A stretch of 6,175 nt of DNA from Bacillota bacterium (lineage in GTDB: Bacteria > Bacillota > Clostridia > Peptostreptococcales > Anaerovoracaceae), in the NCBI GenBank assembly GCA_016302545.1, contig JAEDNK010000090.1, positions 1 to 6,175 of the forward strand, given 5' to 3'. Position numbers and translations under genes: made by a program. The notes under the pieces were generated by a model that was given only the letters and a program-made list of their open reading frames with translations, did not search any database and was not told the DNA's origin. Shown here piece after piece: positions 1-5,568 of this stretch. Each line of letters starts with the position of its first letter. Position 1 is the stretch's first letter.

Positions 1-2
1 CT

Positions 3-53
3 GCAGCGGTTACTGCAGCGGGAAACGCCGGGAAGGAGGCAGCTGATGAATGA
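3..53 (+). CDS. C-terminal end of an upstream gene, possibly the GlpA-like oxidoreductase (5' truncated)
   Basis: Reading from base 3 gives an open frame of 16 residues (AAVTAAGNAGKEAADE) that ends in TGA at 51-53, eight bases inside the next gene. An Ala-rich polar tail like this is plausible as a protein C-terminus, and short stop/start overlaps are the rule in this window. In many Clostridia the gene directly before a GlpB-like/DUF1667 pair encodes a GlpA-like FAD-dependent glycerol-3-phosphate dehydrogenase with a C-terminal BFD-type [2Fe-2S] domain, so that is the inferred identity. No diagnostic motif is visible in so short a piece. A second frame from base 2, ending in TGA at 44-46, cannot be excluded. 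Confidence 0.4.
   Translation, partial: AAVTAAGNAGKEAADE
31..39 (+). promoter_or_regulatory. Strong ribosome binding site of the GlpB-like gene
   Basis: The GGAAGGAGG stretch lies six bases before the ATG at 46. It decides that start over the in-frame ATG at 58, which would be 18 bases from the motif. Confidence 0.75.
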
Positions 54-1032
54 AGAAATGAATTTTGACGTGACAGTAATCGGCGGAGGTCCTGCCGGCC
101 TTGCAGCAGCTCTGGAGGCACATAAGGAAGGAGGCAAGGTGCTGCTTATCGAAAGAGAAGAGAGGCTGGGCGGAATCCTGAAGCAGTGCATTCATGACGG
201 CTTCGGACTGGTGCGGTATGAAGAAAAGCTTACGGGACCGGAATATGCGCAGCGTTTTATAGATGCGTTTGAGGCGGCGGGTATAGAATCAATGCTCACG
301 ACTTTTGTAACGGATATCGTAAAAAACGGCGGAGGATTCACTATCAAAGCCGTGTGCAGCAGCGGAGTCGGGATCGTTAACACGGGAACCATTATCTTTG
401 CCACAGGCTGCCGTGAGAGGACTGCAAGACAGGTGTTCATACACGGCACCAGACCTGCAGGAATTTTTACGGCGGGTACGGCGCAGCACCTGATCAATAT
501 AAAGGGACAGCTGCCTACCAGAAGGTGCGTTATTCTCGGAAGCGGAGATATCGGTCTGATAATGGCAAGACGTCTTACTCTGGAGGGAGCAGAGGTGGAA
601 GGTGTATACGAGATACAGCCTGAACCGTCGGGGCTGGCCAGAAACGTGCAGCAGTGTCTCATTGACTATGACATACCCCTTCATCTGAGCCACACAGTTA
701 CCAGAGTATTCGGTCGTGACAGAGTGGAGGCTGTGGAAATATGCGAAGTTGATGAAAATAAGAAACCGATGCCTGAGACTGCAAGGAAAGTTGAGTGCGA
801 TGGGCTAATACTTTCTGTTGGTCTCATACCTGAAAATGAGCTGACAGAGTCGGTGGGAGTGACTGTGAATAAAGCCACAGGCTGCCCGACCTGCGGCGAA
901 AACCAGATGACAGACGTGCCCGGGGTTTTCGCCTGCGGAAACGCACTCCGCGTCTTCGACCTGGTGGATTACGTTTCCGCCAGCGGCGAAGCCGCCGGCA
1001 GGTCGGCCATGGAATACCTGAGGCGACGATAA
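46..1032 (+). CDS. GlpB-like FAD/NAD(P)-dependent oxidoreductase
   Basis: This is a cytosolic or membrane-associated flavoprotein of the pyridine nucleotide-disulfide oxidoreductase superfamily, 328 residues long. An N-terminal FAD-binding dinucleotide fold starts at once: VIGGGPAG at 11-18, with an acidic residue ending strand 2 (E36) and the family-typical LGGILKQCIHDGFGL around 41-55. The ATGCRER segment (119-125) closes the first FAD lobe. A second Rossmann motif, VILGSGDIG (162-170), is the expected NAD(P) site. The C-terminal FAD motif GVFACGN is at 293-299, followed by VDYVSASGEAAGRSA. A CPTC pair (280-283) precedes that motif. The downstream DUF1667 gene is 24 bases away, matching the GlpA-like/GlpB-like/DUF1667 arrangement of anaerobic glycerol-3-phosphate oxidation operons. 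The role in glycerol-3-phosphate metabolism is inferred from that arrangement, and the exact substrate is not shown by the sequence. It is related to but not the same as E. coli GlpB, so I give no symbol. Confidence 0.85.
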   Translation: MNEEMNFDVTVIGGGPAGLAAALEAHKEGGKVLLIEREERLGGILKQCIHDGFGLVRYEEKLTGPEYAQRFIDAFEAAGIESMLTTFVTDIVKNGGGFTIKAVCSSGVGIVNTGTIIFATGCRERTARQVFIHGTRPAGIFTAGTAQHLINIKGQLPTRRCVILGSGDIGLIMARRLTLEGAEVEGVYEIQPEPSGLARNVQQCLIDYDIPLHLSHTVTRVFGRDRVEAVEICEVDENKKPMPETARKVECDGLILSVGLIPENELTESVGVTVNKATGCPTCGENQMTDVPGVFACGNALRVFDLVDYVSASGEAAGRSAMEYLRRR

Positions 1033-1056
1033 AATACCTGAAGGAGATAAGAAACC

Positions 1057-1449
1057 ATGGATAAAACCATAAAAGAAATGATATGCATCGTGTGCCCTAA
1101 CGGATGCAGGATGACGGCATCGAAAGAAGCACCTGATAAAATAGAGGTGACAGGAAACAGATGTGTACGCGGAAAGGAATTTGCAGTAAAGGAAATGACA
1201 GACCCTTGCCGCAGCCTTTCCACAACCGTAAGGACAGATTCAAAGGAATTTCCTGTACTGCCCGTCAGACTTTCCGCGGAAATACCAAAGGACAGGATTT
1301 TTGAAATGATGGAGGAAATAAACAGAATAAAGGTGACGGGCTCGGTGAAACCGGGAACAGTGCTGGCAAGAAACCTCCTGGGACTGGGTGCGGACCTTAT
1401 AGCCTCGGCGGGTACTAGGGCGGAAGCCCCTGCGGAAACCTGCAAATAA
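1057..1449 (+). CDS. DUF1667 domain-containing four-cysteine protein
   Basis: This small protein of 130 residues has an N-terminal cysteine cluster, CIVCPNGC (C10, C13, C17), followed by C36 in NRCVRGKEFA, and then the characteristic PVLPVRLSAEIPK segment (about 66-78). These are the hallmarks of DUF1667, a family usually encoded directly after GlpA-like and GlpB-like oxidoreductases. The four cysteines are arranged to bind a metal, either an Fe-S cluster or zinc. An electron-transfer role for the dehydrogenase complex is inference; the family has no firmly established biochemistry that I know of. AAGGAGAT at 1041-1048 is a good ribosome binding site eight bases before the ATG. The last 20 or so residues are Ala/Glu-rich and poorly conserved in character. 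No Rho-independent terminator follows. Confidence 0.85.
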   Translation: MDKTIKEMICIVCPNGCRMTASKEAPDKIEVTGNRCVRGKEFAVKEMTDPCRSLSTTVRTDSKEFPVLPVRLSAEIPKDRIFEMMEEINRIKVTGSVKPGTVLARNLLGLGADLIASAGTRAEAPAETCK

Positions 1450-1452
1450 ATT

Positions 1453-1481
1453 TTGACATAATACCATGTCGGTGTTAGAAT
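1453..1481 (+). promoter_or_regulatory. Sigma-A type promoter of the membrane protein-aroD-ecf-trmB operon
   Basis: A perfect -35 box TTGACA (1453-1458) and a near-consensus -10 box TAGAAT (1476-1481) are separated by exactly 17 bases. TG at 1473-1474 places an extended -10 dinucleotide one base before the box. Transcription would start near 1488, giving a leader of about 60 bases before the ATG at 1550. This lies in the only intergenic gap of the window and is the obvious main promoter of the six-gene run that follows. A five-base inverted repeat, GACAT (1455-1459) and ATGTC (1466-1470), overlaps the -35 box and could be a small operator, though it may be chance. Confidence 0.85.
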
Positions 1482-1549
1482 AAAGGCAGTGCGTTTTTTC
1501 GGATTTGGCGAACAAAAAATATATAACACAAGAAATGGGGTAACTGTCG

Positions 1550-2368
1550 ATGAAACTTGAATATTTCTTTATAAACACGCTGAAAATAGAAGAGCGCGGA
1601 CTGGATATAGGCTTTGACCTTTATTGCCCGGGACATCTGATATGGCTTGTGGCTATTGCAGCCGCAGCAGTCGTAATGACCGGATACTATATGAAACAGA
1701 CGGAAGAGCAGAGAGAAAAAACGAGAAAATTCTTTGCCATAGCCCTCCTTTGCTCGGAAATTCTCAAGGATGCCATACTCATAGTCATAGGCGCCCCTAT
1801 GAAGGGTTATCTGCCTCTTCATCTTTGCGGCCTTGCTATTTTTGCTATGCTGTGGGACGCTTTCGGCAAAAACAAACGCATTTCCGGACAGATGCTGGCG
1901 TATGCTTTTTTACCGGGAGCGATTTCAGCTTTACTGTTCTGTAACTGGACCGAATACCCCTTTTTTAACTTCATGTGCATACATAGCTTTGTTTTTCACG
2001 GCTGGATAGTAATCTATGTGGCTATGCTATATGCGGCAGGAGAAATAATGGCTGACTACAAGGGACTTTGGACCACTGCAGGAATTCTGGCTGTCTGCGC
2101 TGTGCCGATTTATATTCTCAATACCCTGATAGAGGAGAACTACCTTTTTCTCAACGAGGCATCGGAAGGTTCGCCGCTGGTATTTCTGTGGGATGTTTTC
2201 GGGACGCGTTTCGGAGCTCCGGGATATATTGCATCCTTTGCGGTGCTGCTGCTGACAGTTTTCCATGTCCTGTATCTGGTATACAGGTGTATTAATAAAA
2301 ATAAAGAAAAAAATATAAAGAAAGAGGAAAGTACAGTTGAAAGTGCGGTTGAATTTGAGGAAGCGTAA
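1550..2368 (+). CDS. YwaF/TIGR02206-like integral membrane protein (TMEM164-related)
   Basis: This polytopic inner-membrane protein has 272 residues. I see about seven hydrophobic segments: near 29-47, 61-80, 88-103, 114-131, 145-163, 173-192 and 225-246, followed by a Lys/Glu-rich cytosolic tail (249-272). Features shared with the TIGR02206/YwaF family are LPLHLC (88-93) entering a membrane helix, an HG pair in a helix (H150-G151), and NYLFLNEASEGSPL (197-210) before the last helix. The family is related to eukaryotic TMEM164. The bacterial function is unknown, and the fold gives no transport substrate. The ATG at 1550 has only a weak site (GGGG at 1537-1540). It is the first gene behind the 1453-1481 promoter, and its last 32 bases overlap the next gene. 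The family call is from motif recognition, not a profile search. Confidence 0.75.
   Translation: MKLEYFFINTLKIEERGLDIGFDLYCPGHLIWLVAIAAAAVVMTGYYMKQTEEQREKTRKFFAIALLCSEILKDAILIVIGAPMKGYLPLHLCGLAIFAMLWDAFGKNKRISGQMLAYAFLPGAISALLFCNWTEYPFFNFMCIHSFVFHGWIVIYVAMLYAAGEIMADYKGLWTTAGILAVCAVPIYILNTLIEENYLFLNEASEGSPLVFLWDVFGTRFGAPGYIASFAVLLLTVFHVLYLVYRCINKNKEKNIKKEESTVESAVEFEEA
2324..2328 (+). promoter_or_regulatory. Ribosome binding site that decides the TTG start of the aroD-like gene
   Basis: GAGGA sits eight to nine bases before TTG 2337, inside the 3' end of the membrane protein gene. Alternative in-frame starts at GTG 2343, TTG 2349 and TTG 2355 have poorer spacing. No ATG is available before the first predicted beta strand, so a non-ATG start is required. 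Confidence 0.6.
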
Positions 2369-3086
2369 AACAAAGAGACCTGAAATCTGTCTGTCTCTGT
2401 CATGCAAAAACCTTTTAGAGGTTAAACACGAGATTGCCGAATTCGGACAGTATGCCCAGATTATCGAGTGGTGCGCAGATAGTATGGAGGGCGCTTACGG
2501 TTACACAAAAGAAAGCTTTCTGGCGGATGCGAAGGAAGTGAAGAAACTTTGCGGACGAAAAACTTTTAGCATTGATTACAAGGCTGCCGATGGAGAAGAA
2601 GGAGAAGCGGCTGTAAGAAAGGCCAACAGAGTAATGGGATGGGCTGTTGAAGTTGCTGATATGATTGACATCGATGCTGACAATCCGGAGATTGAAAGGC
2701 TCATCAAGATGGCAAAACGCAAAAGAGTGAAGACTGAGGTTTCTCACCATGAGTTCAGTCGCATGCCGGATAGAAATGAAATCGCTGAAATGTTCATCAG
2801 ACTGGAAAAAACAGGCGGAGATATACTTAAAGTTGCCTGCTTTGCCGCAGAAGAGGTGGACACATACAGCATTCTTGAAGGAGCCTCCGCATATTCGCAG
2901 CTCAGCGGCGCCAAACCTATCGTGGCTATCGCTATGGGAGAGGAAGGACGGGTCAGCAGGATATGTGCCGGAGATTTTGGCTCCGTAATTTCCTATGCCT
3001 GCGGGTCAGTACCTACGGCTCCGGGACAGTTCAACGCAAGACAGCTTTCCAATTATATGGATAAATATTACAAGGAAGAGAAATAA
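2337..3086 (+). CDS. aroD: Type I 3-dehydroquinate dehydratase-like protein (divergent AroD)
   Basis: The family dehydrates 3-dehydroquinate to 3-dehydroshikimate through a lysine Schiff base in a cytosolic TIM barrel (shikimate pathway). Over 249 residues I see the catalytic region SHHEF (136-140, H138 as general acid/base), the Schiff-base region DILKVA (162-167, K165), AMGEEGRVSR (199-208, carboxylate-binding R208) and TAPGQ (227-231). Spacings H138-K165 (27), K165-R208 (43) and R208-Q231 (23) equal those I recall for the Salmonella enzyme (His143, Lys170, Arg213, Gln236). Several substrate-contact positions differ: EWCAD (44-48) replaces EWRxD, FSID (77-80) replaces FTFR, and Y220 and T227 replace Phe and Ser. 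The first 14 residues are basic and not part of the barrel. TTG 2337 is chosen for its GAGGA site. The gene overlaps the preceding one by 32 bases and abuts ecfA1 exactly. Fold and chemistry are well supported; dehydroquinate as the true substrate is uncertain, so the symbol is provisional. Confidence 0.8.
   Translation: MKVRLNLRKRKTKRPEICLSLSCKNLLEVKHEIAEFGQYAQIIEWCADSMEGAYGYTKESFLADAKEVKKLCGRKTFSIDYKAADGEEGEAAVRKANRVMGWAVEVADMIDIDADNPEIERLIKMAKRKRVKTEVSHHEFSRMPDRNEIAEMFIRLEKTGGDILKVACFAAEEVDTYSILEGASAYSQLSGAKPIVAIAMGEEGRVSRICAGDFGSVISYACGSVPTAPGQFNARQLSNYMDKYYKEEK
3072..3080 (+). promoter_or_regulatory. Ribosome binding site of ecfA1 (GTG start)
   Basis: AAGGAAGAG ends six bases before GTG 3087. 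This supports the GTG immediately after the TAA (3084-3086) of the preceding gene as the true start, with no gap between the two genes. Confidence 0.65.
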
Positions 3087-3926
3087 GTGGATAACATCAT
3101 AACCATAGAAAACCTGATATTTGAATATACCAGAGGTGATGAAAGTCAGCCGGTCAGGGCCATTGACAATCTGAATCTGGAGATAGAAAGGGGCAGTTTT
3201 ACCGCTATCATAGGTAAAAACGGTTCCGGTAAATCTACTCTGGCAAAAAACCTTAACGGCCTGCTGCTTCCTACAGAAGGAGTTATCTATGTGGATGGCT
3301 TCGATACCCGGGATGACGACAGCATATGGAATGTACGGCAGACTGCGGGAATGGTTTTTCAGAATCCCGACAACCAGCTGGTCTCTGCTATTGTAGAGGA
3401 TGACGTGGCTTTCGGACCGGAAAATCTCGGCATCGAGCCTGCAGAAATCCGGCGGAGAGTTGATAAGGCTCTTGCCGATGTGAATATGGGTCAGTTCAAG
3501 AAAAAAGCACCCCATCTTCTTTCCGGAGGACAGAAGCAGCGTATCGCCATTGCCGGTGTAGTAGCTATGAAACCAAAGTGCATTATCTTCGACGAGCCTA
3601 CAGCCATGCTGGATCCTAAGGGCAGGTCGGAGATTATGTCTATAATTGACGAACTTCATGCGGAAGGCATAACCGTCATACTTATCACTCATTTCATGGA
3701 CGAAGCGGTGAGAGCAGACCGTGTTATCATCATGCATGAAGGGCGCATTCTGCTGGATGGAGCTCCTCAGGAGGTTTTCGAACAGGAAGAACTTATAAGG
3801 TCTGTTAATCTGGATGTTCCTCTCATGGTAGAAATGGGCGCCAAGCTGCGCAAGGCAGGCATAGATGTGCCAAAGGACATTATTACTGAAGAAAAGATGG
3901 TAGAATTCATATGTCAATACGAGTAG
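3087..3926 (+). CDS. ecfA1: Energy-coupling factor transporter ATPase EcfA1
   Basis: This is a cytosolic ABC ATPase of 279 residues that pairs with EcfA2 and docks on EcfT to power uptake of vitamins or other micronutrients through interchangeable S components. Walker A is GKNGSGKST (43-51), the Q-loop is FQNPDNQL (91-98, Q92), the ABC signature is LSGGQ (145-149), Walker B is CIIFDEPT (165-172) with catalytic E170, and the H-loop is H202. AFGPENLG (108-115) is a strong ECF/CbiO-type marker. The C-terminal extension (about 225-279) is the EcfA dimerisation region. All ATPase residues look intact. The first of the two ATPases in Bacillota ecf operons is normally EcfA1, and the FQNPDNQ motif fits that assignment. 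It starts with GTG directly after the aroD-like stop and overlaps ecfA2 by 16 bases. No substrate can be read from this gene. Confidence 0.93.
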   Translation: MDNIITIENLIFEYTRGDESQPVRAIDNLNLEIERGSFTAIIGKNGSGKSTLAKNLNGLLLPTEGVIYVDGFDTRDDDSIWNVRQTAGMVFQNPDNQLVSAIVEDDVAFGPENLGIEPAEIRRRVDKALADVNMGQFKKKAPHLLSGGQKQRIAIAGVVAMKPKCIIFDEPTAMLDPKGRSEIMSIIDELHAEGITVILITHFMDEAVRADRVIIMHEGRILLDGAPQEVFEQEELIRSVNLDVPLMVEMGAKLRKAGIDVPKDIITEEKMVEFICQYE

Positions 3927-4771
3927 AAAATCTGGTTCACATATATGATAAAGGCATGCCTTCGGAGCAGCTGGCCCTGGATAACATATCCTTTACTGCA
4001 GATGACGGTCAGCTTGTTGGAATTATCGGTCATACGGGTTCCGGGAAGTCCACGCTGCTGCAGCATCTCAACGGGCTGCTGAAGCCTGAAAGCGGCAGCA
4101 TAGTAATAGGAGATACAGACATTACCCAGCCGGGAATATCCATGGTACAGATAAGGAAAAAAATCGGTCTGGTATTCCAGTACCCTGAGTATCAGCTCTT
4201 TGAAGAGACAGTTGCAAAGGATGTTGCCTTCGGACCCGGGAATCTGGGACTTTCCCGGGAGGAAATCGATGAAAGAGTCCGCGAAGCCATAGAACTGGTT
4301 GGATTGGACTATGAGGAAATTAAAGACAGGTCTCCTTTTGAACTGTCAGGAGGACAGAAAAGGCGTGTGGCCATTGCGGGCGTAGTTGCCATGCGTCCGG
4401 AGGTGCTTATTCTGGACGAGCCTACGGCGGGGCTGGACCCTAAAGCCCACAAGGACGTACTGGCCATGGTGGAGGAAGTCCACAGAAGGACAGGAAATAT
4501 CACGATTCTTGTTTCACACAACATGGCCGATATCGCAAGATTATGCGACAAAGTGGTGGTAATAGACAGCGGCAGGCTGGTAACAGCGGGAACTCCTTAT
4601 GAAGTTTTCTCTAAGAAAGAGGAATTGAGGGCTGTGGGCCTGGAACTTCCTCCTGTTACAGCCTTTACGGAGACTCTCAGAGAGAGAGGAGTGGATCTTG
4701 AAGCCACTATTTTAGACACAGATACTGCGGCAGAGCAGATTGCCGCATACTTAAAAAGGAAAGCTAAATGA
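3911..4771 (+). CDS. ecfA2: Energy-coupling factor transporter ATPase EcfA2
   Basis: This is the second ABC ATPase of the ECF module, 286 residues. Walker A is GHTGSGKST (40-48), the Q-loop is FQYPEYQLF (89-97, Q90), the signature is LSGGQ (145-149), Walker B is VLILDEPTAGLDP (165-177) with E170, and the H-loop is H203. FQYPEYQLFEETV is a hallmark of EcfA2 as opposed to EcfA1. The C-terminal region (about 225-286) ends in a basic KRKAK. ATP-site residues are complete in both EcfA1 and EcfA2, so both composite sites should hydrolyse ATP. The ATG at 3911 lies 16 bases inside ecfA1 with no clean Shine-Dalgarno in front, so translation probably depends on coupling to ecfA1. Its TGA overlaps the ecfT ATG in an ATGA junction. 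Confidence 0.93.
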   Translation: MSIRVENLVHIYDKGMPSEQLALDNISFTADDGQLVGIIGHTGSGKSTLLQHLNGLLKPESGSIVIGDTDITQPGISMVQIRKKIGLVFQYPEYQLFEETVAKDVAFGPGNLGLSREEIDERVREAIELVGLDYEEIKDRSPFELSGGQKRRVAIAGVVAMRPEVLILDEPTAGLDPKAHKDVLAMVEEVHRRTGNITILVSHNMADIARLCDKVVVIDSGRLVTAGTPYEVFSKKEELRAVGLELPPVTAFTETLRERGVDLEATILDTDTAAEQIAAYLKRKAK

Positions 4772-5568
4772 TCAGAGATATAACCATAGGACAGTATTTT
4801 GCGGGAAATTCAGTTATTCACCGGCTGGACCCGAGAGTAAAAATAATAGCTACTTTGCTGTTCATAATAGAGCTTTTTATCGTAGATAATTTTATCGGCT
4901 TTGCCATAGCAGCGGTGTGTCTGGGAACGGTGATAGCCGTATCCAAAGTACCCTTCAGTTTCATTGTCCGCGGTCTCAAACCCATAATCATAATTCTGCT
5001 GTTCACATTTACTCTGAACATGTTTATGATAGACGGCCGCATTCTCTGGCAGTGGGGATTTCTCAGAATTACAGCAGAGGGCCTCAGGACAGCGGTGTTT
5101 ATGGCAGTGAGACTGATTCTGCTGATTATCGGTTCTTCAATGCTGACTCTCTGTACCAGACCGCTGAGTCTTACAGATGGAATCGAAAGGCTTCTTTCAC
5201 CTTTTAAAAGAATCGGTGTGCCGGCTCACGAAATTGCTATGATGATGACTATCGCCCTCAGATTTATTCCGACTCTTCTGGAGGAGACGGATAAGATTAT
5301 GAAGGCTCAGCAGGCCAGAGGAGCAGACTTCGAGACGGGGAATCTGATTCAGAGAGCGAAGAGTCTCATACCGATCCTGGTGCCTCTTTTTGTCAGCGCT
5401 TTCAGAATCGCTCAGGAACTTGCTATGGCCATGGAAGCCAGGTGCTACAGAGGTGGCGAAAACAGGACCAGAATGAATGAGATGAAGCTTAAGCGCAGGG
5501 ATTATGTTGCCTTCGCTTTGCAGGCTCTGTTTCTGGCAGTGATAATCATAGAGTCGAGGATATTTTAA
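4768..5568 (+). CDS. ecfT: Energy-coupling factor transporter transmembrane protein EcfT
   Basis: This is the membrane scaffold of the ECF module, 266 residues; it binds EcfA1/EcfA2 on the cytosolic side and recruits S components in the membrane. The opening GQYFAGNSVIHRLDPRVKI (8-26) is typical of the family. Hydrophobic segments lie near 25-40, 42-59, 71-87, 107-128 and 247-263. Two cytosolic coupling motifs are visible: ARG (183-185, in KAQQARGADF) and ARC (224-226, in AMEARCYRGGENRTR). The ARC form of the second motif is common in Bacillota EcfT, so it is not a defect. AAGGA at 4756-4760 is well spaced from the ATG. The usual neighbour truA does not follow; trmB does. No S component gene lies in the window, so the module is probably a shared (group II) energiser. 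Confidence 0.92.
   Translation: MIRDITIGQYFAGNSVIHRLDPRVKIIATLLFIIELFIVDNFIGFAIAAVCLGTVIAVSKVPFSFIVRGLKPIIIILLFTFTLNMFMIDGRILWQWGFLRITAEGLRTAVFMAVRLILLIIGSSMLTLCTRPLSLTDGIERLLSPFKRIGVPAHEIAMMMTIALRFIPTLLEETDKIMKAQQARGADFETGNLIQRAKSLIPILVPLFVSAFRIAQELAMAMEARCYRGGENRTRMNEMKLKRRDYVAFALQALFLAVIIIESRIF

Noticed and set aside
1..21. Direct repeat CTGCAGCGG at 1-9 and 13-21.
   Set aside because: Two nine-base copies with a 12-base period fit an Ala-rich coding tail. There are no further copies and no sign of a mobile element or attachment site.
1417..1431. GGGC-GGAA-GCCC hairpin at the end of the DUF1667 gene as a terminator.
   Set aside because: The stem is only four to five pairs, lies within the coding sequence and is not followed by a U-run.
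969..1529. A 186-codon minus-strand open frame covering the DUF1667 gene.
   Set aside because: The plus-strand frame has clear DUF1667 motifs and a good ribosome binding site. The minus frame has no recognisable protein character and would run across the plus-strand promoter.
1482..1549. A vitamin riboswitch controlling the ecf-containing operon.
   Set aside because: The leader is about 60 bases, shows no conserved TPP, FMN, cobalamin or THF riboswitch core, and ends without a terminator or anti-Shine-Dalgarno arrangement.
1624..1944. A 106-codon alternative plus-strand frame inside the membrane protein gene.
   Set aside because: The enclosing frame has the hydrophobic segment pattern and family motifs. 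The alternative frame has no motif or ribosome site.
3006..3917. A 303-codon open frame on the minus strand, antisense to ecfA1.
   Set aside because: It overlaps a gene with every ABC ATPase motif, has no recognisable domain and lacks a supporting ribosome site. It is a frame shadow.
5461..5568. The second EcfT coupling motif reading ARC instead of ARG as a possible defect.
   Set aside because: The AMEARCYRGG form is common in Bacillota EcfT proteins, so it is normal variation.
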